Source: Methylobacter sp.
GTDB lineage: Bacteria > Pseudomonadota > Gammaproteobacteria > Methylococcales > Methylomonadaceae
Reading direction: 5' to 3'
Length of the DNA: 64,000 bases
Assembly: GCA_004299305.1 (NCBI GenBank)
Contig: SCPZ01000099.1
Span: 22,455-86,454, forward strand
Part shown: positions 20,945 through 30,955 of the stretch, in pieces
Layout of the letters: every line of letters starts with the position of its first letter
Numbering within the stretch: position 1 is the stretch's first letter
The notes under the pieces: model-generated
The model's input: the letters and a program-made list of their open reading frames with translations, nothing else
Told to the model about the DNA's origin: nothing
The model's database searches: none
Made by a program: the position numbers and the translations under genes

Positions 20945-20983
20945 GCCATTTTATTGCCAGTCGCAAATCGACAGGAACTTACC

Positions 20984-23419
20984 ATGAAAGAGATCATTAA
21001 AAAATACCAACACTCAATAACGGTCGAGTCTATTACACGACTTATATTTGCATTGTTATGTGCTATTTTTGTCAGTAGTGCGATCACTCAATGGACCGTT
21101 CAATCGATGGCCCCGCTTCCGCATTGGGGCGAGTACGTGCTTTATTCAATCTTGCTGTTGTGTATGGTTTTTCCTAGCCTTTATATTTTTGAGGTGCGCC
21201 CGCTGGGATTCCTGATTGGCAAACTCGCCCAAGCTGAACGAACCGCACTTATCACGTCAGAATATTTGAGCAACCTGATTTCCTCCAGTTCGGTCATATT
21301 ATTTTCGATGCGGGCGGTGGGCAATCAGTTACACCCGGAATGGGTCAGCAGCGACAATCTTTATCGCCTGTTAGGCTACTCCGAGGAAGAAGCCTTGCAA
21401 CGAGATTGGTGGTTTAGGTGTTTACACGCTCAAGATCGAGATAGCGTGGTGGCTGCTACGGCAAAATTATTTCGGGGCGAAGCGGTTACTTGCGACTACC
21501 GTTTCATGCACAAAAACGGCAGTGAAGTTTGGATACACGATGAGCAAAAGTTGATGGACTATGATGAGGACGGCAAGCCGACGCATGTATTGTGTATGTG
21601 GTACGACATCACCCGGCAGAAAATGGTGGAGCAGGAACTGAATATCGCCTCTCATATGTTTGATTCACATGAGGGTATTATCGTTACCGATGCCAATATG
21701 GTCATCCAGCGGGTGAATCCCGCCTTTACCCAGATCACCGGTTATAGCGCCGACGACATTGTCGGAAAAATACCTGAGGAACTCAATTCCGGTCGACAAG
21801 ATGCGATGTTCTATCGTGCCATGTGGCAAACTATTCAACGAGACGGCTACTGGCAAGGGGAGATGTGGAACAAGCGCAAGAATGGCGAGATATATCCTGA
21901 GTGGTTCACCATCACCGCTATCAAGGATGGCGATGGTAACACCACCCATCATGTCGGTACTTTCTATGACATTACCGATCGCAACGGCTCGGAAGAGCGT
22001 ATCCGTATCCTTGCCTTTTATGATCCTCTTACTAAGCTACCTAATCGTCGCCTGCTCCAGGAGCGCATAGACCAAGCCATCGCTGCCAGTACTCATTCCC
22101 GGCAACATGCGGCGCTGTTATTTTTGGATCTGGATCGATTCAAGATACTCAATGACACATACGGTCATAATATGGGCGATCAGCTGCTGCTGGAGGTTAC
22201 AAGAAGGCTGCAATTTTGTGTACATGAAGACGACACCATCGCTCGGTTGGGCGGCGACGAGTTTGTGATGATACTCAATTCATTGGATAAATACGCCACT
22301 AAAGCCGCTGCTCAGGCAAAAAAACTGGCTGAAATGATTGGTGAGGCTTTGGCAAAACCTTATCATCTATTAGTTCCATTTAGCCAATCCAAAGCGACCA
22401 TCACCTATCACTCCAGCGCCAGTATCGGTGTCGTGCTGTTTTTGGGAGATGAGAAGAGCACTGAAGAGCTGATGAAATACGCTGACTTGTCCATGTACGA
22501 AGCCAAACATGCAGGGCGTGATACTGTGTGTATTTTCGACCCCGGTATGCAAACGGATATTATGGCGCGCGCCAGTTTGGAGGCGGATTTGCACCGTGGA
22601 TTGCAGGATAAGCAGTTTGTCTTGCACTACCAACCGCAAGTGGATACCGATGGCAATATAACCGGTTCCGAAGCGTTGGTGAGGTGGATACATCCACAGC
22701 GCGGCATGGTGTCTCCAATCGATTTTGTTCCGTTAGCCGAGGAAAGCGGTTTGATACTGCCGCTGGGGCTATGGGTTTTGGAAACCGCCTGCGCCCAGTT
22801 GGCGATATGGGGCGCCCGGCAAGAAACTGCGCATCTTACGCTGGCTGTAAATGTTAGCGCCCACCAGTTCCGTCAGGTCGATTTTGTCGAGCAGGTGTTA
22901 GAAGTGCTTGAGCGCACCGGCGCTGATCCTTTCAGGCTCAAACTGGAACTTACCGAAAGTCTGCTGGTATCTAATGTAGAGGATATTATTATCAAAATGA
23001 CGACATTAAAAGAGAAGGGGGTGTCCTTCTCCCTGGATGATTTCGGCACCGGTTATTCGTCACTCTCTTACCTGAAGCGACTGCCTCTGGATCAACTGAA
23101 AATTGACCAAGGTTTTGTCAGGGATGTTCTCATCGATCTTAACGATGCCGCTATTGCCAAGATGGTTATCGCCCTAGCCGAGAGTATGGGGCTGGTGGTT
23201 ATCGCCGAAGGTGTGGAAAGCGAGGAACAGAGGAGGTTTCTTGCTCGCCATGGTTGTCATGCTTATCAGGGCTATCTGTTTAGCAAGCCGCTATCGTTGG
23301 AACATTTTGAGGCGTATATAGCGGGGGCTGCTCAGAAGGAGGAGCTTGAATTTGACAATTATTCGGTGAGCACTGTTGATTCCGGGCGCATTCCGTATCA
23401 AGTCAGCGCGATAATTTAA
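20984..23419 (+). CDS. PAS-PAS-GGDEF-EAL cyclic di-GMP protein
   Basis: An 811-residue membrane protein: two N-terminal transmembrane helices (about 15-70), two PAS domains (about 95-215 and 215-340), GGDEF (about 350-510; LGGDEFVMIL intact) and EAL (about 545-800; SEALVRW, DDFGTGYSSL and AEGVES intact). Both catalytic modules look competent, so it could make or break c-di-GMP, with the PAS domains choosing. I start at MKEIIKKYQHS, which has AGGA upstream, not at the TTG of the track. It follows the chemoreceptor by 39 bases and may be co-transcribed. Confidence 0.93.
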   Translation: MKEIIKKYQHSITVESITRLIFALLCAIFVSSAITQWTVQSMAPLPHWGEYVLYSILLLCMVFPSLYIFEVRPLGFLIGKLAQAERTALITSEYLSNLISSSSVILFSMRAVGNQLHPEWVSSDNLYRLLGYSEEEALQRDWWFRCLHAQDRDSVVAATAKLFRGEAVTCDYRFMHKNGSEVWIHDEQKLMDYDEDGKPTHVLCMWYDITRQKMVEQELNIASHMFDSHEGIIVTDANMVIQRVNPAFTQITGYSADDIVGKIPEELNSGRQDAMFYRAMWQTIQRDGYWQGEMWNKRKNGEIYPEWFTITAIKDGDGNTTHHVGTFYDITDRNGSEERIRILAFYDPLTKLPNRRLLQERIDQAIAASTHSRQHAALLFLDLDRFKILNDTYGHNMGDQLLLEVTRRLQFCVHEDDTIARLGGDEFVMILNSLDKYATKAAAQAKKLAEMIGEALAKPYHLLVPFSQSKATITYHSSASIGVVLFLGDEKSTEELMKYADLSMYEAKHAGRDTVCIFDPGMQTDIMARASLEADLHRGLQDKQFVLHYQPQVDTDGNITGSEALVRWIHPQRGMVSPIDFVPLAEESGLILPLGLWVLETACAQLAIWGARQETAHLTLAVNVSAHQFRQVDFVEQVLEVLERTGADPFRLKLELTESLLVSNVEDIIIKMTTLKEKGVSFSLDDFGTGYSSLSYLKRLPLDQLKIDQGFVRDVLIDLNDAAIAKMVIALAESMGLVVIAEGVESEEQRRFLARHGCHAYQGYLFSKPLSLEHFEAYIAGAAQKEELEFDNYSVSTVDSGRIPYQVSAII

Positions 23420-23741
23420 AGTAACTTCTCACGCTCCTAAAGGCTTAACTTAATGGCAGTAACGCTCCAGCGCGGAAACCATGAGGATTAATTATAAGTA
23501 ATGGTGGGAGTATTTTTTGCTAACTTCAGAAATATGGATGGAAACTAATTATTTTCGGCCAGAAGAATTAAGCGGTAGGATAAGCCAAATTGCCGTTAGC
23601 TGAGGATTTAAGCGGCAAGTTGATGGACAAAAAATCAACAAATTTTACTACGGTGACAGTGGTTTTTTAATTTATCAGTATGTTGCTGTACAATAACGTA
23701 ATTTGCTTTAATTACCTTTGCAGTTAGGAACTTTTCCACTT
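23420..23741. other. Intergenic region before the HTH-receiver gene
   Basis: About 320 bases without a recognisable gene. The last part is AT-rich and likely holds the promoter of the next gene. I see no strong hairpin or repeat. Confidence 0.4.
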
Positions 23742-24308
23742 ATGGCCAGTAACGATAATAAACCTTATTTAACGCCCAGCGAGGCTGCCAAGCTATTAAT
23801 GGTGTCGCCAATCACTGTACGTGCATGGGCGCAAAAAGGCTTATTGTCTTCCGAAACAACGCCGGGCGGACACCGTCGTTTTCTGCGCGAGAATGTAGAA
23901 CAGTTTGCCAAGCAGACTAAAACGGCGCCACAGCGTAACGATTTGCGGATACTGGTCGTCGATGACGATAAACAGGTTACCGGGTATCTCGTCGAATTGC
24001 TTACCGGCCCGGACGAGCCCTTTATAGTTAGCTCCGCAGCCGATGGATTCGAGGCCGGCAGCAAAGTGTACAGCTTCGAACCGGACGTTATTTTGCTGGA
24101 TTTAATGATGCCGAAACTGGATGGATTTGCAGTCTGTCGCCAGATCAAAGCTGACCCTGATATCAGCGATATTCGCATAATAGCTATGACAGGCTATCCT
24201 AGCCCTGAAAACGAGCAACGAATCATTGAAGCAGGCGCAGAAATTTGTCTTTCCAAACCGCTGAATACCAAATTGTTGCTTGAGTTGCTGAAGGCCGGTT
24301 TGTCATGA
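23742..24308 (+). CDS. Response regulator with N-terminal MerR/excisionase-type helix-turn-helix
   Basis: 188 residues: an N-terminal helix-turn-helix of the MerR/excisionase type (YLTPSEAAKLLMVSPITVRAWAQKG, then TPGGHRRF) followed by a CheY-like receiver (ILVVDDD, phosphorylatable Asp in VILLDLMMPKLDG, Lys in CLSKPL). The domain order is inverted relative to usual response regulators, where the receiver comes first. Start chosen at MASNDNKPYL. It precedes the hybrid-type kinase genes by 38 bases, so the MASE3-like kinase is the likely partner. Confidence 0.88.
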   Translation: MASNDNKPYLTPSEAAKLLMVSPITVRAWAQKGLLSSETTPGGHRRFLRENVEQFAKQTKTAPQRNDLRILVVDDDKQVTGYLVELLTGPDEPFIVSSAADGFEAGSKVYSFEPDVILLDLMMPKLDGFAVCRQIKADPDISDIRIIAMTGYPSPENEQRIIEAGAEICLSKPLNTKLLLELLKAGLS

Positions 24309-24346
24309 TATTCCTATTGTAAACTTTTATCTCCCAACGGCTTCCA

Positions 24347-27127
24347 ATGAATAAGCTCATTAGCCTCTACAAATCGAGCCTGTTGGTAGGTATGAATCGC
24401 TACTGCCTGTTACTAGTATTGCTGGCTGGCGTGGCGATTTTGTTCTTTTTAGCACTCGGCACTTATTTTGTGATGCCGCAGCGCGACTTCCTGCTTTTGC
24501 ACACATTGCTGGAATTTTCCTCGGTCCTGATCGCATTTATGGTGTTTAGCGCGACTTGGTATAGTTTGCCGCCAAGCCGTTCAGTCAACATAACCTTGTT
24601 GGGTTGCGCCATGCTGGCTGCCGGTATACTGGATTTTGCTCATACGCTCTCTTACAACGGAATGCCTTTCTCTTCTGAAAAAGACCTTGCCCTCCGGTTG
24701 GCTGTTCGGTTTACCGTTGCGGCAGCACTCTGTGCAGTATCTTTCATGTCCCCGGCCTCCCTATGTAAGCCACAATCCCGATATGCGCTGCTGTTTGGCT
24801 TTAGCCTGTACTCGCTGTCAATCTATTGGTTTGTGTTTTTTTATCAGTCCATTTTGGCGCACAGCTACGGAGAAGGTTATGAATTAACCCAATTCAAAAT
24901 AGTCTGTGAGTGGAGCATTATTGGCCTGTTTGCTATTGCTGCAAGCCGTTTTTGGCGACCGGCCTACAATGCGGACACTATCAGCCTGCAAACCTATTTA
25001 TTTACAGCTGCCATGATTTTTATTATGAGTGAGATGTTTTTCATTCAGTACAAAACAACCGTGGATGCATTTAATGTATTAGGTCATCTTTACAAAGTTA
25101 TTGCTTATCTTGTTCTTTATCAGGTCGTATTTGTGACTACTATTCAGACCCCCTTTCATGAAATCGAGCAACAGGAAATGCGATACCGGCAATTGTTTGA
25201 AAATATGACCTCCTGCGGCGTGGTTTACCAAGCGGTTGATAATGGGGGGGACTTTGTTTTTTTAGAAGTCAATCATGCAGCGGAACGCACTGAAAAAATA
25301 GACAGGGAGAATTTTATAGGCAGGCGGGCGACTGAGCTTTTTCCGGGTATTGCCGAGTTCGGCTTGCTTGATGTATTGCGTCGAGTCTGGCGTACAGGGC
25401 GGCCCGAACATTTCCCCGTTAATTACTATCAAGATGAACGTATTGCCGGTTGGCGGGAAAACTACCTTTATCGCTTGACTGATGGCAATATTGTTGTCAT
25501 CTACGATGACATCAGCGAGCGCAAGGTGGCGGAACAGGCCTTACAGGAGAGAGAGAAACATTTTCGGGTGATTTTTGAAACCGCCGCCATCGGAATGGGA
25601 GAAGCTGATCCGGTGACGGGTAAAATCCTGCGGGTAAATTCGAAATTTTGTCGGATGACAGGCTATTCTGAACAAGAACTTCTATCCAAGACCTTTGCTA
25701 TGATTACTCATCCCGATGATCAAAAAATAAACATAGAAGGTTGGCGGCGTATGGTACGCGGAGAAGTTGCCGAGTATACGACTGACAAACGCTATATTCA
25801 CAAGGACGGACATGAAGTTTGGGCGCATTTGAATGTAGTCGCCCTCCGTGATGAAAGCGGTATGATTTTGCGTATCTTGGCTGTTATTGCCGATATTACT
25901 GAGCATAGCCTGATGGTAAAGGAGCTGTATTCGACTGCCGCCAAACTCGAAGAGAAGCAGGCTGAGCTGGAAGTGCAATATAGTGAGTTGCAACGCTCCC
26001 AAAATGCACTGCAAGAAACCAGCGATCGTTATATGGACCTGTTTGATTTTGCCCCCATCGGTTATCTCACCCTCACCGAGAAGGGACAAATTACTGAAAT
26101 TAACCTCACCGGGGCTGCCCTGCTGGGGGTCGATAAAAAGGCGGCAATGCTTCGCAGCATAGGCTCTTTTCTCCACCCCAAGGAATGTGATCGTTGGTAT
26201 CTGCATAACCAACTTACGCTGAGTCACAGCGATAAGCAAAGTGCTGAATTTCTCGTTCAGCGTGATGACGGCACGGTTTTTCATGCGTTTATGGATTGCC
26301 AACGCCGGGATACTTCAACATCCCCCGTAATTCGCATCTCATTCGCTGATATTACCGAACGTAAGTCGTTGGAGCAAAAATTGCGACAAGCCCAAAAAAT
26401 GGAGTCATTAGGGCAATTGAGCGGGGGAATTGCCCACGACTTCAATAATATTTTGGCCGCTATACTCGGTTACTCCAACCTAGCTTTGGAGCGATGCGTA
26501 TCCGATCCTTCGGATAAACTGGCTCGTTATTTGGGCGAAGTCATCTCCGCCGGGGAACGAGCTCGTGATCTGGTTGCTAAGATGCTTGCCTATAGTCGAA
26601 CTTCGTCGGATATGGCAAGTACGCCTTTGGATATGGCTCCAGAGGTTGAGCAAATTATCGCTGCGCTGTCCTCTTCTATTCCGGCAGGCATTAAAATTGC
26701 TTCCTATATTGAACCGGATGTTCCGTTGGTACGGATTAATCCGGTTGATGTACAACAGGTGCTAACTAATCTTGCAATCAATGCTCGCGACGCCATCGGT
26801 GAGCAAGGCCATATCGACATTATCCTGAAGCGTGTCAATATTAACCGCAAAGCCTGTACCATTTGCCACAATATTATCGATGGCGACTACGTAGTATTGG
26901 AAGTGAAAGACAGCGGTAGAGGTATCCCGACCAATGTGGAGCAACGTATTTTTGACCCGTTTTTTACCACCAAAGAGGTTGGCAATGGCTCGGGACTTGG
27001 GCTCAGCATGGTGCAGGGCATAGTTGTAAAAAATAAGGCACATTTACTGATAGAAACCAGCTCTGAGCAAGGCAGTTCTTTTCGAGTGTTGTTTCCCTTT
27101 GTGGATGAAGAGATGGTTGCTTCTTAA
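24347..27127 (+). CDS. Membrane PAS histidine kinase with MASE3-like sensor
   Basis: 926 residues. The N-terminal 260 residues form about seven hydrophobic helices in the MASE3 style (LLLHTLLEFSSVLIAFMVF, GILDFAHTLSYNGMP). Then come three PAS domains (about 280-395, 400-525, 560-680) with a coiled coil between the second and third. A HisKA domain follows, with phospho-acceptor His near 697 in GGIAHDFNNILAA, then a HATPase with NARDAIGEQG, DSGRGIP and GSGLGLSMV. A C-x2-C pair (CTIC) lies between the N and G1 boxes. It has no receiver of its own. Probably pairs with the HTH-receiver protein just upstream. Confidence 0.92.
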   Translation: MNKLISLYKSSLLVGMNRYCLLLVLLAGVAILFFLALGTYFVMPQRDFLLLHTLLEFSSVLIAFMVFSATWYSLPPSRSVNITLLGCAMLAAGILDFAHTLSYNGMPFSSEKDLALRLAVRFTVAAALCAVSFMSPASLCKPQSRYALLFGFSLYSLSIYWFVFFYQSILAHSYGEGYELTQFKIVCEWSIIGLFAIAASRFWRPAYNADTISLQTYLFTAAMIFIMSEMFFIQYKTTVDAFNVLGHLYKVIAYLVLYQVVFVTTIQTPFHEIEQQEMRYRQLFENMTSCGVVYQAVDNGGDFVFLEVNHAAERTEKIDRENFIGRRATELFPGIAEFGLLDVLRRVWRTGRPEHFPVNYYQDERIAGWRENYLYRLTDGNIVVIYDDISERKVAEQALQEREKHFRVIFETAAIGMGEADPVTGKILRVNSKFCRMTGYSEQELLSKTFAMITHPDDQKINIEGWRRMVRGEVAEYTTDKRYIHKDGHEVWAHLNVVALRDESGMILRILAVIADITEHSLMVKELYSTAAKLEEKQAELEVQYSELQRSQNALQETSDRYMDLFDFAPIGYLTLTEKGQITEINLTGAALLGVDKKAAMLRSIGSFLHPKECDRWYLHNQLTLSHSDKQSAEFLVQRDDGTVFHAFMDCQRRDTSTSPVIRISFADITERKSLEQKLRQAQKMESLGQLSGGIAHDFNNILAAILGYSNLALERCVSDPSDKLARYLGEVISAGERARDLVAKMLAYSRTSSDMASTPLDMAPEVEQIIAALSSSIPAGIKIASYIEPDVPLVRINPVDVQQVLTNLAINARDAIGEQGHIDIILKRVNINRKACTICHNIIDGDYVVLEVKDSGRGIPTNVEQRIFDPFFTTKEVGNGSGLGLSMVQGIVVKNKAHLLIETSSEQGSSFRVLFPFVDEEMVAS

Positions 27128-27272
27128 GTTGGATAGGTAGTAATACGGATTTATTATGGCTTGCAAACAAGAGATACTTCAACGGGTTTGCAACTACCTC
27201 TTTGCTAGGTACTTAGGCGAAACAGGAGCCGCGTAGCTGTGCGTCGAGCTGAAATAGCGAAATACACTTCTC

Positions 27273-27998
27273 ATGTTCAATAAATCAAACTCAGGTACTT
27301 TTGTGGGATCAACTGAAATAAAGCAGAGTAACCGTCAACACATGCAATTATCAGGGCAGCACTCAGTCATACATAACTGGAACGCTTGTATTGTCTTACT
27401 GGTAGGCTTATCAATAACCGGTTTTCTGGCTTATTCTTTTAAGTCGATAGAAGAATCCAGCGCCAAGGATAAAATTGTATCTGTTTGTAAACAAATACAA
27501 TTGAATATTGAAGCACGCTTAAACACACAAGAACAGGCACTGAAAGGGGGAGCGGCGCTATTTGATGCGTCCGAAATCGTTAGCCGCGGGGAATGGCATG
27601 ATTATGCCGCGCGGATTGAGTTGGATAATAATTTCAAGGGAATTCAGGGTTTTGGCTTTGCAGTGCTGATACCGCCTGCTCAGTTACCCGCCCATGTCGC
27701 ACAAATACGCCGGGAAGGTTTTCCCGATTATAAGGTTTGGCCGAATGAAACACGCGACATCTATACCTCAATCATTTATCTGGAGCCTTTCGAAGGGCGT
27801 AATCTGCGTGCCTTGGGCTATGATATGTACTCGGAACCGGTGCGTCGTGTCGCCATGGAAAAAGCCAGGGATGAAAATAAGGCGGCATTAACGGGTAGGG
27901 TCACGTTGGTACAGGAAACCGGGCAAGCTATTCAGTCCGGCATCTTGATGTATGTGCCTGTGTATCGAAACAATATGCCCATCGACACGGTCGAATAG
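27273..27998 (+). pseudogene. CHASE-domain sensor part of a kinase gene cut by an in-frame amber codon
   Basis: 241 residues: a transmembrane helix (IVLLVGLSITGFLAYSF), then a CHASE ligand-binding domain (GGAALFDAS, FPDYKVWP, GYDMYSEPVRRVAMEKA, LMYVPVYRNNMPIDTVE). It ends at TAG, but the same frame continues with RRIALFGWVYSPFRM, exactly what follows TVE in intact CHASE domains, into the kinase ORF at 28041. So this is the 5' half of one gene of about 900 codons (27273-29975). Either a nonsense mutation or a sequencing error created the stop. Confidence 0.8.
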
Positions 27999-28040
27999 CG
28001 CCGTATTGCTCTTTTCGGATGGGTCTACAGTCCTTTTCGC

Positions 28041-29975
28041 ATGAAAGACTTTATGCAAGGCATTAGCGATATTCCAAATCAAGATGTTATGCACATGAAG
28101 ATCTTTGATGGCCCTAACGCCACACCTTCAGCGCTGCTCTACGATAACTTGGACGGTCATTTGTCCTACTCTTATGCATTATCCTCCGAGACCCTGATTT
28201 GGCAGAGTTATATTGGAGGTAGAACATGGACCTTACAATTTACTCCGACGGCAAAATATCTCAACATCGATTACAGCAAAACAGGATTAGTTGCGGTTTG
28301 TGGATCAACCATCAGCCTGTTGCTTTTTTTCCTTATCCGTTCTTATCAAAATACCCGTCGCGATGCCTTATCAATTGCAGAAAAATTGACTGCGGAACTG
28401 CGCCAAAGCGAGGCGCGCTACCATATTCTGGTGGAGCAATCATCCGATGCTATTTTTCTTTGCGATTTGGAAACATTGGCGTTAGAGGAGGTCAATCTAC
28501 ATTTTTGTCAGATGCTTGGCTATACCTACAAGCAGAGTCGACAACTGCTGTTAACTGATATTGTTTCAACGCCGGAACCTGAAATCCATTCTAATTTTCA
28601 AGGCTTGATAGATGGTGGCTACCGTGGCTTGAAAGAACAGGTATTCCACACCAGCGATGGATCGCTGCTTGATGTCGAAGTGTCTCAAAGTGTAGTGCAA
28701 GTAGGTTTGAAGAAAAAAATTATAACCACAGTGCGCGATATTTCCCCGCGTAAGCGGGCGGAAGCCGAACGAGCTCAAATGGAGCGGCAATTACGGCAAT
28801 CTCAGAAAATGGAGGCGCTGGGTCAGTTAACCGGGGGCATCGCCCACGATTTTAATAATATTCTGGCGGCAATGCTGGGATATTCAAGTCTGGCGCAGAC
28901 TCGCTACGCTACGGATAAAGACAGCAAACTGACACATTATCTGGAGGAAATCACTAAGGCCGGTGAGCGGGCGCGAGACTTGGTGACTTGCATGTTGACT
29001 TATAGTCGCAGCCAGACCAATGAAATAACAGCCGCGATGGATCCCGCTCCTCTGGTTAAAGAGGTCATTAAAATGCTCAGCACCACTATCCCGTCCAGTA
29101 TTAAACTACAGGCCCAAGTTGATGACGATATTCCTGCAATCAGCATGAGTCCGGCGGAGTTACACCAGATTGTGATGAATCTGGTCATTAATGCCAGGGA
29201 TGCTATGGTTGAGCATGGATGTTTGGATCTTCGGTTGAGTACGCTGGTAGAAGCATCGGAGCTCTGTGTTTTTTGTAAACGCGTCAAGAATAATGCTTTA
29301 TGTCAGGGCGATATTTACGGTGAATATGTGAGTTTGAGTGTGACCGATACGGGATGCGGTATTAGTAATGAAAATATTAAACTGATTTTCGATCCTTTTT
29401 TTACCACTAAAGGCGTTGGTAAAGGCAGTGGTTTAGGACTCTCGGTAATTTATGGCATTGTTCGGCGTTCCGGTGGCTGCATTGTAGTGGATTCGCACCC
29501 CGGCAATGGTTCTACGTTTCAGGTGTTGCTGCCGGCGGCTAGCCATGCTGCGGTGGATTTACCGGCAGCCGCAACGCCGTTGCCGAGTATTTCAGGCGGT
29601 AACGGCGCTCGAATTCTGGTGGTGGACGATGAGCCTGCCTTGGTGCATTATTTGGCCGATTTGCTGGAGGGCCAGAATTATGTGGTAGATGTTTATACCG
29701 ATTCCGTCGAGGCTTTAAACTATTTTCGTACCAATCCACAGGGTATCGATGCGGTTATCACCGACCAGACTATGCCGAACAAGTCAGGTATTGAAATTGC
29801 CGACGCCATGCTGGCGCTACGTCCCGACCTGCCCGTATTCCTGTGCAGCGGTTATAGCGACAGCATTGATGAAAGCACTCAGTTGTTCGGTATCCGGCGT
29901 TTTTTTAATAAGCCGGTTAGCGCCACGGAACTGCTCATCGCTTTAAATGAAGAAATAACCCAACCGGTAATTTAG
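28041..29975 (+). CDS. PAS hybrid histidine kinase, 3' part of the amber-interrupted gene
   Basis: In the same reading frame as the CHASE fragment upstream. From this internal ATG it gives 644 residues: the end of the CHASE domain, a transmembrane helix (LVAVCGSTISLLLFFLI), one PAS domain (about 120-240), HisKA with His near 269 (GGIAHDFNNILAA), HATPase (NARDAMVEHG, GSGLGLSV) with a C-x2-C (CVFC), and a C-terminal receiver (LVVDDEPALVHY, Asp in AVITDQTMPNKSG). No ribosome binding site stands before this ATG, so independent translation is doubtful. The stop overlaps the convergent rbgA stop. Confidence 0.75.
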   Translation: MKDFMQGISDIPNQDVMHMKIFDGPNATPSALLYDNLDGHLSYSYALSSETLIWQSYIGGRTWTLQFTPTAKYLNIDYSKTGLVAVCGSTISLLLFFLIRSYQNTRRDALSIAEKLTAELRQSEARYHILVEQSSDAIFLCDLETLALEEVNLHFCQMLGYTYKQSRQLLLTDIVSTPEPEIHSNFQGLIDGGYRGLKEQVFHTSDGSLLDVEVSQSVVQVGLKKKIITTVRDISPRKRAEAERAQMERQLRQSQKMEALGQLTGGIAHDFNNILAAMLGYSSLAQTRYATDKDSKLTHYLEEITKAGERARDLVTCMLTYSRSQTNEITAAMDPAPLVKEVIKMLSTTIPSSIKLQAQVDDDIPAISMSPAELHQIVMNLVINARDAMVEHGCLDLRLSTLVEASELCVFCKRVKNNALCQGDIYGEYVSLSVTDTGCGISNENIKLIFDPFFTTKGVGKGSGLGLSVIYGIVRRSGGCIVVDSHPGNGSTFQVLLPAASHAAVDLPAAATPLPSISGGNGARILVVDDEPALVHYLADLLEGQNYVVDVYTDSVEALNYFRTNPQGIDAVITDQTMPNKSGIEIADAMLALRPDLPVFLCSGYSDSIDESTQLFGIRRFFNKPVSATELLIALNEEITQPVI

Positions 29976-30955
29976 CCTGATTTTTTCCATTTTTCTTTAC
30001 GCATTTTTTTCTTGGCTTCTTTTTGCTCACGAATAATCACCAGCTCGGCTAATTCCTTTTCCATCATCATCGGGGTTTCGAGGCTGATTCTGCCGATAGT
30101 TCCGGCGCGCAATTCAGCCAGCAGTATTTTGGACACTTTATCCATCTCGATGCGCCCGCCTGAGCGCAGGCAGCCGCGTTTTTTACCGATGACTTCCAGC
30201 AGCTGTTGCTCGCTTTCCGGGAGTTGCTCCAGTTGAAAGCGGGCTCTCAGTAAATCCGGGTAATGCTGCAACAGGTATTCGGCTGCGAAAAAAGCGATCT
30301 GGTCGTGACTGATTGCGGTATCCTTGATTGCGCCGGTGGTCGCCAGCCGGTAACCGCTGTTCTTGTTTTCGACGTTGGGCCAAAGCATTCCGGGCGTGTC
30401 TAACAGAATAATACCGTTGCCTATGTCGATGCGTTGTTGGGTCTTGGTGATGGCCGGTTCGTTGCCGGTTTTGGCGATCATTCTGCCGGCCAGTATATTG
30501 ATCAACGTGGATTTCCCGACATTGGGTATACCCATGATCAAGGTGTGGATGGGTTTTATGCCGGGCCGTCCTGCCCGGCCCCCTTCGGGTAAATGCAAAT
30601 CCGCTCCTGGCGGATTTGTGTCGCTACCGGCTTTAGTCGGCAACATCTTATGACACAGCTCGGTTAGTTGACGCATTTTCTCGGGCTGTTCGGTGGTCAG
30701 CGCCAGAGTTTTTACGCCTTGTTCTTGTTCCAAGTAGTTTTGCCATTGCAGGGTGATGTTAGGGTCGGCAAGATCGCTTTTGCTGAGTATTTTGATGCAA
30801 GGTTTGTCGCCGCGCAGGTCGGCGAGCATCGGGTTTTGGCTGCTGAACGGAATGCGCGCGTCCAGGATTTCGATGACCAGATCAACCTGGGGCAGGATTT
30901 CTTTGACCTCTTTGCTGGCCTTGTGCATATGGCCGGGATACCACTGAATAAGCAT
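29972..30955 (-). CDS. rbgA: Ribosome biogenesis GTPase YlqF/RbgA
   Basis: Circularly permuted GTPase of late 50S assembly. Motif order is G4 (SKSDLAD, near 58-64), G1 (GIPNVGKST, 142-150), then G3 (LLDTPGML). The N-terminal IQWYPGHMHKASKE is diagnostic. Length 327 compared with 282 in B. subtilis. Part of the surplus is a repeat-derived stretch before the G1 motif (GSDTNPPGADLHLPEGGRAG), listed separately. Convergent with the kinase gene; the two stop codons overlap. Confidence 0.93.
   Translation of the reverse strand: MLIQWYPGHMHKASKEVKEILPQVDLVIEILDARIPFSSQNPMLADLRGDKPCIKILSKSDLADPNITLQWQNYLEQEQGVKTLALTTEQPEKMRQLTELCHKMLPTKAGSDTNPPGADLHLPEGGRAGRPGIKPIHTLIMGIPNVGKSTLINILAGRMIAKTGNEPAITKTQQRIDIGNGIILLDTPGMLWPNVENKNSGYRLATTGAIKDTAISHDQIAFFAAEYLLQHYPDLLRARFQLEQLPESEQQLLEVIGKKRGCLRSGGRIEMDKVSKILLAELRAGTIGRISLETPMMMEKELAELVIIREQKEAKKKMRKEKWKKSG
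30560..30617. repeat. Double-hairpin repeat inside rbgA
   Basis: Two palindromes in a row: GCCGGGC-cgtcct-GCCCGGC (30560-30579) and AAATCCGC-tcctg-GCGGATTT (30597-30617). They encode a Gly/Pro-rich stretch of about 20 residues that is not part of the usual protein. The structure resembles a REP-type element inserted without breaking the frame. Confidence 0.65.
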
